64,000 nt of DNA from Haliclystus octoradiatus (GCA_916610825.1 OU744446.1:35937833-36001832), one strand, 5' to 3'; positions 1-12,132 are shown, counted from the first letter of the stretch. Numbers and translations: made by a program. The notes: generated by a model from the letters alone, not told the origin.

Positions 1-2
1 CA

Positions 3-200
3 AAAACGACATGGCTCAAAATAATTAATGATGATTTAAAAGCACTGAATGTTGAAATTTGCACAAAAAACATAACTGACAATCAAATAATAAAACGAAA
101 ACTTAACATTAAAGAACTAAAAGAACTAACAAAAGATAGAAAAACATGGCGGATTATTGTTGACCGCGCAGTGTCCTCGTCCTGGGACGGAAAAGCGTGA
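3..200 (+). mobile_element. C-terminal tail of a non-LTR retrotransposon (LINE), cut by the window edge
   Basis: An open frame enters from the left edge and ends at a TGA at 198-200. Its 65 residues start KTTWLKIINDDLKAL and end with DRKTWRIIVDRAV followed by SSSWDGKA. The pattern of a K-T-W start, an acidic helix, then D-R-x-x-W-R-x-I-V-D is the usual extreme C-terminus of reverse transcriptases of LINE elements. No catalytic part is visible because it would lie left of the window. The few hundred bases after it (201-460) may be the 3' part of the same element; I see nothing else in them. Confidence 0.7.
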
Positions 201-567
201 AAGAGAGAGAGAGTTTATGTTCATGGATTTGGGTTTGACTGATCTGATTTCTGATGATGATGAAGTAGCTAGCAGTAGCTGGTCTATTGCAATTTGAGTA
301 GATCTAAATGGGATAAAACATGGATTCGTATCGATGCTTTTAATATAATTTATTACCGCAACAGCACAATGGAGCTTTAGAATAGCACTTGTATAAGCAT
401 TTTTAAAAGTCTGCTAAGATAGTAGAAAATGAAAGTTAAAAATTGATTGACATAACAAGTTAACAGCAATAACAATACAAGAGGTTTTAGATACATTACC
501 TTCTACAGAAACGGATTCAATTTGAAAAGAAGTAATAATTAATCATTCGATTAACAGTGGTCCTATT

Positions 568-1032
568 ATGGGTTTTCTTGTTGCTATATCTACGGCTATT
601 GCAGCTCGTTTCTGTACAAAATCAATTCACTTCCGTCCATTAAAACAGATCCCCATCAATCCTGGAATCGTAATCTCATTATCATTCGGATTAACAGGAT
701 CCATTGTCTGGAAACAATTAATTACAAAACGACTTCAGCAAAATGAGAATCCATTAGATTGTCCAGTATGCTGTCAAGTACGTGGTGCTGCAATAACACT
801 CTTATTTGGCGCTCTGGCTCCTATTGCAATTGGTTCTTATTTGATTGCTAGTAAAGGCAATCTGTCACATGCTTCAAAGTTTATTGCACCGTCTGTTAGT
901 ATCTTCCAAGCAAGGTTTTATCAACGTAAATATATAACTGTATCAATCATTCAAGTCGTTATTGGCTACTGGCTTGCTTCTCGGGAATATCGATATTATT
1001 TGTTTTCTCGGCATCAAGGAGTATACAGATAA
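568..1032 (+). CDS. TMEM126-like mitochondrial membrane protein (3' exon; N-terminus unresolved)
   Basis: The frame codes 154 residues from the first ATG. It resembles the TMEM126A/B family: a GFLVAISTAIAARF helix, then LDCPVCCQVRGAAITLLFGA (the family has a conserved LDCxxC segment followed by a membrane helix), and a C-terminal helix ending ASREYRYYLF. Family members are inner mitochondrial membrane proteins linked to complex I assembly. The frame is open upstream of the ATG to a TGA at 523-525. An acceptor-like AG at 556-557 would start an exon at 558 reading xGPIMGF, which matches the family's G-rich start of the first helix better than a bare ATG. An upstream exon with about 30 residues is therefore probable. 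AATAAA signals follow the stop directly (about 1033-1045). Confidence 0.72.
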   Translation: MGFLVAISTAIAARFCTKSIHFRPLKQIPINPGIVISLSFGLTGSIVWKQLITKRLQQNENPLDCPVCCQVRGAAITLLFGALAPIAIGSYLIASKGNLSHASKFIAPSVSIFQARFYQRKYITVSIIQVVIGYWLASREYRYYLFSRHQGVYR

Positions 1033-1782
1033 ATAAATAAATAAAAGGGATTATAGGGGCTATAATTCTAGGATTACAATAATAAGTTCATAAATATACC
1101 TGTTACGGTACACTATTTAAATGAAGAAACTGCCCAATAAAGGGCAACATTGACCGACTGCTAGTTCTATTCAACGGTCAATGTCAGTCATGGCTTCAAA
1201 TTTCAAGTTTCAGGCACAGAAAATATGCGAACAAAAACTGGAATGTAGACAGGCACATGACTCTAGACACATTGAGACAACCAATCATTTTGTCCCTTTA
1301 AATCTCCTTTAAGTCGATTATATTTGAAATCATCTTCTGCTGACTGAATAAACGAACAAACAATTTAATATTCATTTCTACTTTAGCTGTTAATATTATT
1401 CTATTATATATTATGTTAATGTTATCATAGAATATAATCATGGCATATTATATTTTTGCCAATCGATTCCAAGTGCAGTTTCTAATAGCGAGATATATCA
1501 GCTCTCTTGTTTAGTAGCGAGCAAGATACATATTTATTGTATTTTAATAGCATTCTGTGTGTGAAATGAGCCATGTCGATGTATTAATGTATTACATTTA
1601 TAGATAGCTCAGGCTTACCACCAAAACTTAATAAATAACATGTTATAAAGTTACATGAAATAATTTGTCAATTAATTTGGCAACAAAAGCTTTTCAACCT
1701 AGTCAAATTGTAACTGTCAATGTGATCAAAATTATTATTGCATATAACGTTATCACCTCTGCCAAACTTCACTGAGTTCATG

Positions 1783-2450
1783 AACCGTTCATGAAAAGCA
1801 TCTTATAAACAGTTCATGAACTTTCAATGACTGGTTTTCATTAAATTTTCCATGAAGAGTTCACGAAAACATCGTATCAACAATTCATGAATTTTTAATG
1901 ACTGGTTTTCATTAGATTTTCCATGAAACGTTCATGAAAAACATCTCATAAACAGTTCATGAACTTTCAATGACTGATTTTCATTAAAGGGTTCATGCAG
2001 GGGTTGCCATGCTTTCATCGAAATTTCTTGCACGAGTGATGTTGGATTTTTGTTGGATGATGATTATCGACATTATCATTATTATTATTTAGTAAATTAT
2101 ATCTGAAATTAAAATTCCGTTTTAATTGTTTTGATTTTGTTTGGGGGGTAATCAGAAACCTCTGGGTCAGAAACACTGGTTCAACCTTCCCGCGTGCCTT
2201 CATCTATTTTTCGTGCACGCTCAATCAACAATCAAATTGCTAGGAATCATTCGATGACTCTAGAACAGAGGATGCCGCATGCCTTCATCGACTTTTACCT
2301 GCACGCTCAACGACCAATCAAATCGCAAGGAATCATTCCATCGTCTTGGAATAAATTTTCCATGAATCGTTCATGAAAACATTTTACAAACAATTCATGA
2401 CCTTTCAATGACTAGTTTTCATTGAATTTTCCATTTAACATTCATAAACT
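1783..2450. repeat. Tandem TTCATGAA-rich units with an embedded duplicated segment
   Basis: Three consecutive units of about 72 bp (near 1783, 1858 and 1930) share GTTCATGAAAA, then AACAGTTCATGAACTTT, then CAATGACTGGTTTTCATT. A fourth diverged unit lies at about 2350-2432. Between them, two diverged copies of an 80-bp segment (about 2199-2266 and 2281-2350) share CTTCATC, then CACGCTCAA, CAATCAAAT and GGAATCATTC. The units resemble the inverted-repeat MITE family seen at 29876, 40241 and 44481. Confidence 0.65.
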
Positions 2451-2965
2451 GTTCACACATATACTACTTAGCATATAGAGTTCGAAAATGACCTGTGATT
2501 AAATAAAAAAATTATCCAAATATTTTCTTGTCATATTCTCTACATTATCAGAAACTGTACTCAGAATTGATGTAAATACAACAACGCATAAATCGATTGC
2601 TTTGATAAATTATTTCATAAAGGATTCTATTGCAAGTGACATAATATTGATATATATATTACTTGTACAATATTTATGTAAGCTACAAATTATTATTTCA
2701 AATATTGAAATAAAATATAACACAACATTGCAACTTGACATAAAACAGACTAATATAATACTATTCTTTCATCTTTTTCGTGTTATGTAGGTACAAATTA
2801 CAAACACAAAAAATAATAAGCTAATATTTTCAAACATTCAAATATCCATCTTTTCAGCTAATTTCACTAAAATGTAATAAGACAGTAAGGTTAAGAAACC
2901 ATACAAATATTGACTCATGCAGACCAACATTAGGCTAAGTGGAGATTGCATCAACCAAAATGAAG

Positions 2966-3185
2966 TTCAACAACAGGGTCCGACAAAATGTTTTACCTTC
3001 CACAAACTTCAACTTTTTAGATAAACGTTTAAGTAACTGTACTGACATGAAATCGAAAAAAAATTTTTATATTTTAATAATTTTAATTTATGTATTCAGC
3101 ATTTTGATTTTTCCTTCTGAATTTTGCTAGCCTTCCGCAAATCAGGTTTCCAAGTTTCCGGACTTTGTCGGACCCTGTTCAACAA
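2966..3185. mobile_element. hAT-like MITE with perfect 8-bp target duplication
   Basis: The element (2974-3177) starts CAGGGTCCGACAAAATG and ends TTTGTCGGACCCTG. It is flanked by the identical octamer TTCAACAA at 2966-2973 and 3178-3185. CAGGG termini plus an 8-bp duplication are the hallmark of hAT transposons. Its interior (TTACCTTCCACAAACTTC and following) recurs inverted at 59747-60131. It has no coding capacity. Confidence 0.85.
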
Positions 3186-3471
3186 ATATCCATAATTGAA
3201 CATGGGCAAAAATGTTAATAATTACATAATTACAATCATCCAATCGCGCAATCAGAGGAATCCGCATCAACAAAGACCATGAAAAACAATCTACTGAGTT
3301 CATGAACTGTTTAGGAAATTCATGAGCACCTTATAAACAGTTCATGGACATTTTGTCAAGGGTATATCAACAATAAACAGTTTGTCAAGGGTTCATCAAC
3401 AGTAAATGGCTGGCTTATTTTTCATAAACATTTTATGAACTTTTCATTGACTGCTTTCACAGAGAAGGAAA

Positions 3472-6400
3472 TTATGCAGAAAACAATTTCTTACCAATAA
3501 TATCTGCAAACTCATTTAGGCCTTGCCTTGGTATCGTTACAGAGCTCCGATAATCATTTGTCACCTGAAAATCAAAGAATTTACAAAGAATGTTACATAT
3601 TTTCCTTCGCATTTCTCATACTTATTACAAACGGTATAGATATAGGCTGGAGTTTTTTAACCAGTTTTTCAAACATCATTTCTTAAATGTCAATGTCAAA
3701 TCTCTGATCACGATGAGTAAGCGCGATTAGATCACGGCAGCTATCAATCACTCGTTTATAACAACGAAACATTTGAAAATCATGTTGCTGGTACGGACAG
3801 AGGATTGCCAACTGCTCACTCGTTGTGATCAGAAATTATAACGTCACTTAACTTTGAATCTCAATAATTGAAGATTTGAAACAGTCACTTTTTGAAACAC
3901 TTATTTAAAACTACTTATCCATTTTCCCGTTAAATCTTAGCAGAGCAATGAAAACACTTGGTACAGCAAGTCAAGGTAAAAAAATATTTTACATTTTTGA
4001 TGAGTCAATTCCATTAATCCAGAGGACTTTGCGTCTGCTTACTAGTCAGCCCATGTGTTAATCTGGTACAAATTAATTGTATCTTTATTCTCTTACACAT
4101 TTGTTGAAGTAAAGATAAGGATTACCGATAGTCAGAGTCTGACAAAAGGTTTAGCCATCTGGAATCCTTGAGGCATTTCAACATTTTTTTCTGAACTTTT
4201 TTGTTGATGTTTGACCAATAAATCATTAAAAATATCAATTGTCTTCTGAATTTGGTCTAGATGCCTTCTGTAATCTAGGATTTCAGGATTCCTGCTTTTG
4301 TCAGACAATGCGCTGCAGATAGTGAAACAGTTATTACCTCTGATATTCTTAGGAATCGTCCTCTAGAATTCTGACCACAATCAAAATAGAACTTCTTCCT
4401 TTCTGAGCTCATTTCTTCTGATTTAGGAAGCTCGATTTGATCATCTGGTTAAAAAGTAATACAGTAGATGGAATTAGTATTAACTTATTAACGGTGAAAG
4501 CCTGCAAAAGCCTACAATACAATGTCAGTAGACAGATTGGTTTTTGAAAATGGGGAGGGTGAGGTGTGTCAGTTTCTATTTATTTTGGTATAAATAGAAA
4601 GCCGAAAACTGAGGATTCCTTCTGATACAAACTTAACGACTGGAACAGTATATGCACAGCATATTTTTCAGATTGTTTTTGTGGTTAATAAAATATCATT
4701 ATAGATTATTTTTGTGGATTTATACAATTTTGAAAATGGCATTCGTCATCCGGTGCTTTTGGGCAAATTTGGCTTCAACATAAACCACTGTAGACAGGCG
4801 GCCATTGCAAAGAGCTGACATTTATAACATGTTTAACTGTACAATATAATTCCAGCTCTTGCAGTAATTACCTGACAAATTTTCATTATCATCAGATCCA
4901 TATTCTTCAAAGGCATCAGCGAGGGCATCGCGTATCTCAACAATACCTTCTCCAGGTATTGCAATGGTATTTCTTGGAGCGTTACGTGTTGCCTGACTCA
5001 CCTACAAAGTTAACCAAATATGAATAAGATCACATGATTTGATGGGGCACGGATGATGTAGTATATTGTCGTTGTCTACTACGATTAGATAACGATTTAA
5101 TGTTCATATTAGACAATCTGCGGCCTCAGGTATTATGCAATTTAAATTCCTATTACACTCACATCAGTTAGAGACTAAACCCCTAAACGCAAAATGTCAT
5201 TGTCATCAATATACTGTAGCTAAAATATCATGCCTGAAATGATGAATATTTGAATTTGCATATATGTTATATGGCTACATGTAGGTCTTTAAAGAGTTTT
5301 TGATGAAGTGAAACCTGTATATAACAGCCAGCTACTGGAGGTAGATAAATTGACCATTATAGACAGGTGACCTTTATATACAGGTTTGATTCAATAGAAA
5401 ATACTATTTTAGACATATCAAGAGTGACCACTATAGACAGATGGCCGCTGTATAGAGGTGACTGTTATAACAGGTTTGACTGTATTTAAAATGTGTAGAT
5501 CTGTAGAGTTAGTCAAGCATAATAATGTCTCAATTTCAGTAGAATACATGAAATCGAACTAGAATAGAACCATTTTATAAGAATATTAACAACAGGAAAC
5601 ATAAATATTTACCCGTAAGAACCTCCCACGTTGGTTCTCTTTCAAATCGAAATAAAATCGTTTACCAAGTCCACGCAGCATATCACTGAAATATCAAATG
5701 TTCATCATCATGTAAACCATTGAATAAAGTGTTGATATATGGCTGGATCCAGCAGTTTATCGATGGCTCACAAAATCTAATGCTACAATTATATGTTTGA
5801 AAATAGTATAGACAAAGTCTCTCCTGTCTGTAAGACAGTTTAATAACAGAGGATTCACTATTTAATTTGCATTTGATTACAGAAAGCAGTGATAGAATGC
5901 AAAAGAAGTTATTCATTTTGTGATGGTGGCGTTGATTTTTGACCTTGCAACTGCTTGATTCCTGAACAGCCGGCTGACACTTGCTATCAATACTTTTTCA
6001 GTGCGACCCGATCCAATACGGATTGACTTTCAGCTTTCGGATCGGACTTCGGAGATAATTCTGGAGGATTAAATCGGATTTAGTAAAAATGTAACAATTG
6101 TTTAAATTGTAGCTAGGCCTATCACTGTTATCAACAACATTTATCAAATAATTTGATCAAACTGGATTGGATCGTTTTTTTTTTTAATCTCCAAATTTGG
6201 ATTGGATTCGGGGGTTACAGATGGTTCGTGCCCGTAGTCAATGTTTGGAAAATACCAACCAACGCACTCCTCATAGCAACTTATTTACTCCTGATTGATT
6301 GGTGCTAAAGAATACTTAGCAGGGGAGTCTGGTATATTTATGTTGACCAATTTTGTCAATTTGTATATAATATGAAGTAAGTGATAGATGTTTAGGTTTA

Positions 6401-9400
6401 CAAATTAATATTATCATAGTGTATTCAATAATAATAAGGGAATTGTCAGAAACTACAATTTAAGAAATAATTAAAACTAAACAGACAACTTTGAGCAACG
6501 TAGTATAATAATGTGTAGCTTCTTATTATTATTTACGTCAAATGCCAACATAGAAAATGAAGTTTTGCTATCTTAATCAATTGTCACTGACCTCTTTAAT
6601 TTTATAATTTCGCTTGGTTCTTCTTGAGCTGGTGGATCTAGAATACATAATTATAGAATATTTCATAACCTGAGTCCTCGAGTTTCTAGGTACACTTTCA
6701 TTACAATTTTAATATCAAAATGCTATAAATAAAAACGCGATACAGACAATAAGGCAGACAATTTGTGCTTTGAAATGAATAGGCCTACCATACGAATGTT
6801 ATGAGTCCAATGAATCAAAAAAGAAGTTGTCAAAAAAGGATGACTATGACAAATGGTAACCCGTAAAAAGAAAAAACATTCAACTTGAATAGTAGTCAAT
6901 TTATTTTATTATTGATCGCGATCATGACTGTTACATACAGGTTTCACTGACATATTAAACATTTTCTTCTACACTTTGAGTTATAGCAACACTTCGGTTG
7001 CAATGAGACACTCAAAAGGCTTCATAAAACACCTCGCTGCAGCGGCATTTAATATATGCTTGCTATAATTCCTCCGATTTTGATAACCAATAATCATACA
7101 GACAGGCAACAATCTTTCTACTATATACATGCTCTGAATTTGAAACCTGGTGGAATTTGATGTTTGAATTTGACATTTCATGAACATGAAATTGTCTACA
7201 TTTCAATGAACACTCTCAAGACCACATTTTTGAATATTTCATGAAATGATCATGAGGAATTGGGCAACTTTTCATTCATGAACTCATGAACTTTCATTGA
7301 TTTTTTTCACAGTGGAATTAGGCCTGCCAGTTCATGTACACCGTTCTGTACATGTGCCCATCTTATTCTTGTTGAAAACGCCTTCACATTGACTACGCGA
7401 ATAATTTGGTTCCAGACGCTGTTTCAGGAATTTTTCATGCGTGTATTCACACCTGATGGAGTCGTTCCAAACGGGTTAGAAGGCGTTCCAAACGCCTGAA
7501 CACGATCCATTTACTAAAGGCATTTTTTATTAGATTATAACAGGATCGGCACATGTACAGAACGGCGTATGAACCAGGCCTTACTTTAACAACTCAATAA
7601 GGGTTGGAGATATACACTTTGTAATAATTATGAAAACAACTCATTATTGAACTTTTTCATCCTGTATTTGAAATATATAAAAACATACCAGTTTCTTTTT
7701 CCTTTTCTTCTTTAACAGGTGGATCTAGGAAATTGATGATTGTTTCAATCAGTGTTTATATTTATGCAGATTGATTATTAAAGGGGCAAAATTGACCGGT
7801 GACCGCTGCGAGCACAAGTTGAATTCATGCTTAGCGTAATTCAACCGTCTCGTTTTCAAACAATTGTTATACGCAGGCCTAACTTGTAATAAAATTCATG
7901 TCAACAATGAACATTGCGTTATAAACAATAAGCATGCACAACGCATGTGATCCTAAGTGTGTAGTGCCTGTCGGTCATTTTTGCTCCTTCAATAGAGACA
8001 GAGGTGGCGTCAGGATTTCCAGATGCCATCAGCATATTTAGCTAAGGTATAAGGAACCAGGAATGTTGAAAGTCATTATAGCAGCTCCGGCCTTGGGTGC
8101 AAACATGGCATAGTCCAAATTTTGTGAAATGGGAAGTCAATCTTCTGTGAAGGGGAATGAAGAAATATATCGTTGCCATACCTAGCTCATCATAGAAGTC
8201 AACAAATGACGTCAGCAACTCTTTGAATTTCCCAACAATTGGCATTGGTAAAGTTAGCCTGTTCTTTCCACCATTTGGCAAAGACTGTAAATACAAAAAA
8301 CAATTTGTCATTAGAAAAATGATCAGAATGCCAAAACATGATAACAAACGAATCTGATTGGGCAATCCAAACCTGGTCAATTTCAACGCAATATTGACTG
8401 AGAGACACATTATAAATCAAAATGGTGGCAACGCATGAAAGATAATTGCATTTTTGACTATAAATTGAGAAGATTTATTCAAATTGTTTTATTTGATGGT
8501 AATAATAGAAAACTTTCTTTTACGCTAAATAATTGTTTCACAAGCACATTCAGAATTTATATTGCAGTCCTGTTTGGAATGTATGTGTTGTTGAGCAGAA
8601 AAAGCTCAACGCCAAATTCTGGCGCAAAAAATGTCATTAATTAAGTCTGCTACGGTCAAAATAAACTAAACAAATAATATCTTGGTGCAACGTGACGCTT
8701 CCAATTCTGTGTGGTGCAAAATTTTGGTGTAAGAAAAACAGGTTTTCCAGTAGGACCAATAAAAAAATTAGCGGTTTCCCATCAGAAAAAGTTCAAAAGG
8801 TAAATAAGGTTTTTATTTATTTCTATCCGCAACGTTGAATATACAATGCCAGGGATAATCTATAAATTTATACTACTGTTGATGAATGGTTCAGGTGTCT
8901 TGTTTCGACTTGAGACCAAGGAATAGAGACTTGATTTTGCCTAAGGGTTGCAGTGTAGAAATATACATTTGTTTATTAAAATAGTATGCTGATATTTGCT
9001 GGAGGTGTGGAATGACACAAGCCGTTACTCGCAGCCGTAGTCATTTCGAAAACCTCATTATCATGACGAAAAACCTCGTTTCACATCCAATACGTCATCA
9101 CAGATTCTTATTTCACGTGACCTTAGCAAAACCGTTAACAAACTTACCGCGTGCTAAGTTAAATCATCAAAGATCAAAGTTTTGTCTTTGTGTTTGTCTT
9201 TTGGTTCAGAATTAAACATTTGTAGGGCAAATTTGTACTTTTTATTTTGGTGGATTGTTTTATTTTGCCATTTCTTATGCATCAATTCCTGGATTGTCTT
9301 GGATAGAATTCACGAAAAAGTATATTATTGTCTTGAACTGTCATGGCGTCTAACGTTAAAGACCATAAAATGACCAGCAGCCTTTGCCTATTTTTGTCTT

Positions 9401-11827
9401 TGAAATCTGGACCCAGATTTCAATCACTCGTTTTCATGATGCACGGCCCGCCTTTGTGTCTCCTTTGCACACACACACGATTTTGCAAAACATTTCGTCA
9501 CAACGGAAATGGAAGCATTCTGCTCTGTCAAGTTATTTATCAACGAACTGGTTTGGAAAGTTGCAAGAGCAACAGAGGTGGACGTCGTAAGGGCTTTCGA
9601 AGCTTGATTAAATGTGTACCACGAAAATCAATTCACTTGCTACTAGCGTCATACGAATTGAGGAAGGAAAACGGAGTTGAAAGCTACAACTGAACAAGAA
9701 TATTAGGGATTGAAAGAACGGGAAGAGATTTGTTAGTATTCAAAATCAAAACTTATTGCCGAAACAAAATGAAATTATAACATCAGGTGAATTCGATTTT
9801 TAATACGGATACTTTGATCATTGACTCCAAATTATGCTTGTAAACACGTAGGCTTCGTCTAAAAATCGTTAGTTACATACCTATGTATGTTTTATATTGC
9901 ATTGTTTTTCTGCAGTATTTATGCACGTAAATTGTAAAATTTAGAATCATATGAATTTATTTAGTGTTGATTTGAAAGTACATTTTATCCAAGTTGTTTT
10001 GATTTGCGTCAAACTTCTCAGACAGATAATCAGACTGTGACTCCCATTCTCCTATTTATTTTTGAGCCGTATACATTTGTTGGCTATCTATAGCCATAGA
10101 CTTTGCGTTTCGACAAGTAAGAATTGAGAATTATCCAAAATTGAAATTGATAAACCAGACTATTTTCTCGAGCTTTCTGTTGTGTCTTTCCGTAGCAACA
10201 GCCACGAGGACAATCCTCTGACGTGAGCGCTGACGTCACTTTCCAGAGGATCAGCCTCGTTTCTTGTAATCAAGACAACAAAACAAAGCAAAGGCTGCTG
10301 GTCATTCGAAACTCTTTAAACGCTAAATTTGCTATGCTCTATTTATCATTATAGACCCATTCATTGTCAAGCGTCATTACTGTACAAAGTTGGTAGTCAG
10401 TTACATATAAATGTGTGTGAATCTTATTTGTTTTGATAGTCAATATGAAAATGAGCCGCTAGTTTACTGGAATCAAGGTCACATTTTACAACAGAGAGAA
10501 TTTGCCGACTTCCCGTTTTCTATCTTAACGCCGAGAAAGCATAGTTTCGAAATTACTTGACTACACAAAGAATAAAACACATTGAATAGTGAATATAAAA
10601 TGAAACTATCAACACTGCATGCGTTAAGCCGAAATATTTAGCAATCTCTTGTCCAAAACATGTGGAAATCGATCGCTGTATCTGAGGTGTGCAGAAATCC
10701 ATGTGCAGAAATACACGGCCGCCTTTCAATAACAGTAAACCAGAATAAATTACATCACAAAAACGTTGTCCTTCATGATTTTGAGCTTGTGCATATTGAA
10801 ATCCGTTCTGAGATCAATTTGTAAGCCCTAAAATTTCCATGGAATCGCCATTTTATTTTCGACATGCCAAAACTTTTGCTATGTCTTCTGTTGAAATTTG
10901 ATGTTGAAAATGAATGTTTAGGCGGTATTTCCTTGACATTCGAGCTCATAGATGACGTAACAGATATGAAACGATCTTTTTCGTCATGAACATGAGGTTT
11001 TCAAAAAGACTACGGCTGCGAGTAACGGCTTGTTGGAATGACCCCCTCTATTTGAGTTTTAAAACATAATTATCTAGAATTTAGCAACAATACTTAATGA
11101 CCATTGTTTAAATAGTGTTATCTTCAACTTAATGAAGACTCACGTACATTATATAATTGATTGAAATTAAACTTTAAAGAACAATGAAATCTTCCATTTG
11201 TAATTTGTAACCAATAGTGACGAGATGATCCGTTTAGGAGAACAAACGATGTTTGAGTTTGGAGGTAAGCATTTGTTTGAGACACGCGATGTGTAGAGAT
11301 AGATAAACAGCCAAACAATTTTAAAACAAAAGAGTTGTAGCTTGGTACAAAATCTAACACATGGCATTTAATAGATAGGTTACTACACACTTACTTCAAC
11401 CAATTTAATGAATTTTTGTTGTCGAACTTGTTTTACATCCACGTAATATCTTTTGGATTGAATTTTCAAAGGTTTTGATGATAGAACTTCGACATCAGCT
11501 GTAAAGACAAAATGGTTCATAATGTATTTTCCATGAGTGATTCAAACATATTTTCAAATAACAAATTGTTTAATTATATATATGAAACAAACACTAACAC
11601 AAATTATAGGCCTACCTCATTGTTGACAGATTTGAAACAGATTTATTTTCATCTTAATATCAGAGAAAAACAGGTAGCCTTCAAATACAGCTTTCGAAAA
11701 TAACAAAACATGTCTTGTCTAGCTAAAAAAAACTTTGCTATTTTAATAAAACGGTAATTACTATCAATGACATACATTTGATAACATCCTGTTGCTCTTC
11801 TTCTCCACCATTTTCAGTTGATGTCAT
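3472..11827 (-). CDS. Pur-alpha/beta homologue (single-stranded DNA/RNA-binding protein), 9 exons
   Basis: Exons in coding order: 11827-11776, 11498-11395, 8284-8182, 7724-7689, 6637-6592, 5685-5613, 5001-4872, 4444-4338, 3564-3472. They sum to 744 bp (247 aa plus TAA at 3472-3474), all with GT donors and AG acceptors and continuous phase. Three PUR repeats are visible. Repeat I has KRYYVDVKQVRQQKFIKLVE then RLTLPMPIVGKFKELL; repeat II has KRFYFDLKENQRGRFLR then NTIAIPGEGIVEIRDAL; repeat III has KKFYFDCGQNSRGRFLRISE then SSVTIPRQGLNEFADIIG. PUR proteins bind purine-rich single-stranded DNA and RNA and act in transcription and mRNA transport. The start is the first ATG of an acidic N-terminus (MTSTENGGEEEQQ). 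The protein ends soon after repeat III and lacks the long Gln/Glu-rich tail of vertebrate Pur-alpha. Introns carry several transposons, including a 2-kb MULE-like element. Confidence 0.93.
4134..4308. mobile_element. Diverged hAT-like MITE in a PUR intron
   Basis: Ends read AGTCTGACAAAAGG and CTTTTGTCAGAC. The interior (GGAATCCTTGAGGCATTTCAA, then TTTGACCAATAAATCATTAAA, then TCTAGGATTTCAGGATTCC) matches the family at 37747 and 58717 in inverted order. It ends about 30 bp from the donor of the PUR exon 4338-4444. Confidence 0.65.
5306..5484. mobile_element. Pogo/Tigger-like MITE (CAGTSAAACCTG family)
   Basis: It begins AGTGAAACCTGTATATAAC and ends GTTATAACAGGTTTGACTGTA, with the family's internal CCACTATAGACAG and GATTCAATAGAAAATACTAT blocks. 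It lies in a PUR intron. Confidence 0.8.
7318..7583. mobile_element. PIF/Harbinger-like MITE with TTA target duplication
   Basis: The element (7321-7580) has long inverted ends. The right end reads CACATGTACAGAACGGCGTA then TGAACCAGGCC; the left end is GGCCTG followed by the diverged complement CCGTTCTGTACATGTGCC. TTA lies on both sides (7318-7320 and 7581-7583), the trinucleotide typical of PIF/Harbinger. Related copies are at 46348-46642 and, partial, at 57842-58040. Confidence 0.65.
9008..11042. mobile_element. 2.0-kb MULE-like element with long inverted ends and 9-bp target duplication
   Basis: The element spans 9017-11033 and is bracketed by the identical 9-mer TGGAATGAC (9008-9016 and 11034-11042). 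The two ends are inverted copies of ACAAGCCGTTACTCGCAGCC and remain similar for about 85 bp (shared GAAAACCTCAT, CATGACGAAAAA, CGTTTCA, ACGTCATC). A second inverted pair, GACCAGCAGCCTTTGC (9371) and its complement (about 10290), lies further in. A 9-bp duplication with long inverted ends is the Mutator-like (MULE) pattern. The interior shows no transposase I recognise; the longest frame (9343-9693, 116 aa) has no visible family motif. The element sits in the 3.1-kb PUR intron between exons 11395 and 8284. Confidence 0.8.
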
Positions 11828-12132
11828 TGTTATCTTCTTTTCCTCAAGCAAGGGAACCTTGCAAACTTTTTCTAGTTACTTTACCTAAACCAAAAGAAGC
11901 TCTCTGCCTTGCCACTCGAAGCCTTGCCCGCACCGCTTTTGTCTGCCTTCGCCTCGTGAAATGTTTCAAATCTGCTGGTGGTTGACTGGGAACAACTCCC
12001 CTATTTTGAAGGGGCTGTAGACGTGGAAAATTGAAATGGGGGAATAGGCTATATATGGGGTATTTTTAATCCGAATATGAAATTCGGATATCGGATCATT
12101 GTTAGTATTCTATCAGTATATTCCTGATATAA

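Larger units (their letters stand above)
1033..3471. other. Intergenic region between TMEM126-like and PUR genes
   Basis: This lies between two convergent genes and no coding exon was recognised. It holds TTCATGAA-rich tandem repeats (1783-2450), an hAT-like MITE with a perfect target duplication (2966-3185) and more TTCATGAAC-type sequence (about 3295-3450). The short open frames at 2015-2203, 2194-2376, 2602-2790 and 2939-3130 lie in repeats or AT-rich DNA and look random. Confidence 0.6.

Noticed and set aside
1783..2450. CRISPR-like array of TTCATGAA repeats
   Set aside because: Units are tandem and diverged without unique spacers, in an animal genome, and belong to a transposon family.
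9343..9693. 116-aa frame inside the 2-kb element as a transposase
   Set aside because: No MULE transposase or zinc-finger motif is visible; overlapping frames of similar length exist in another phase.
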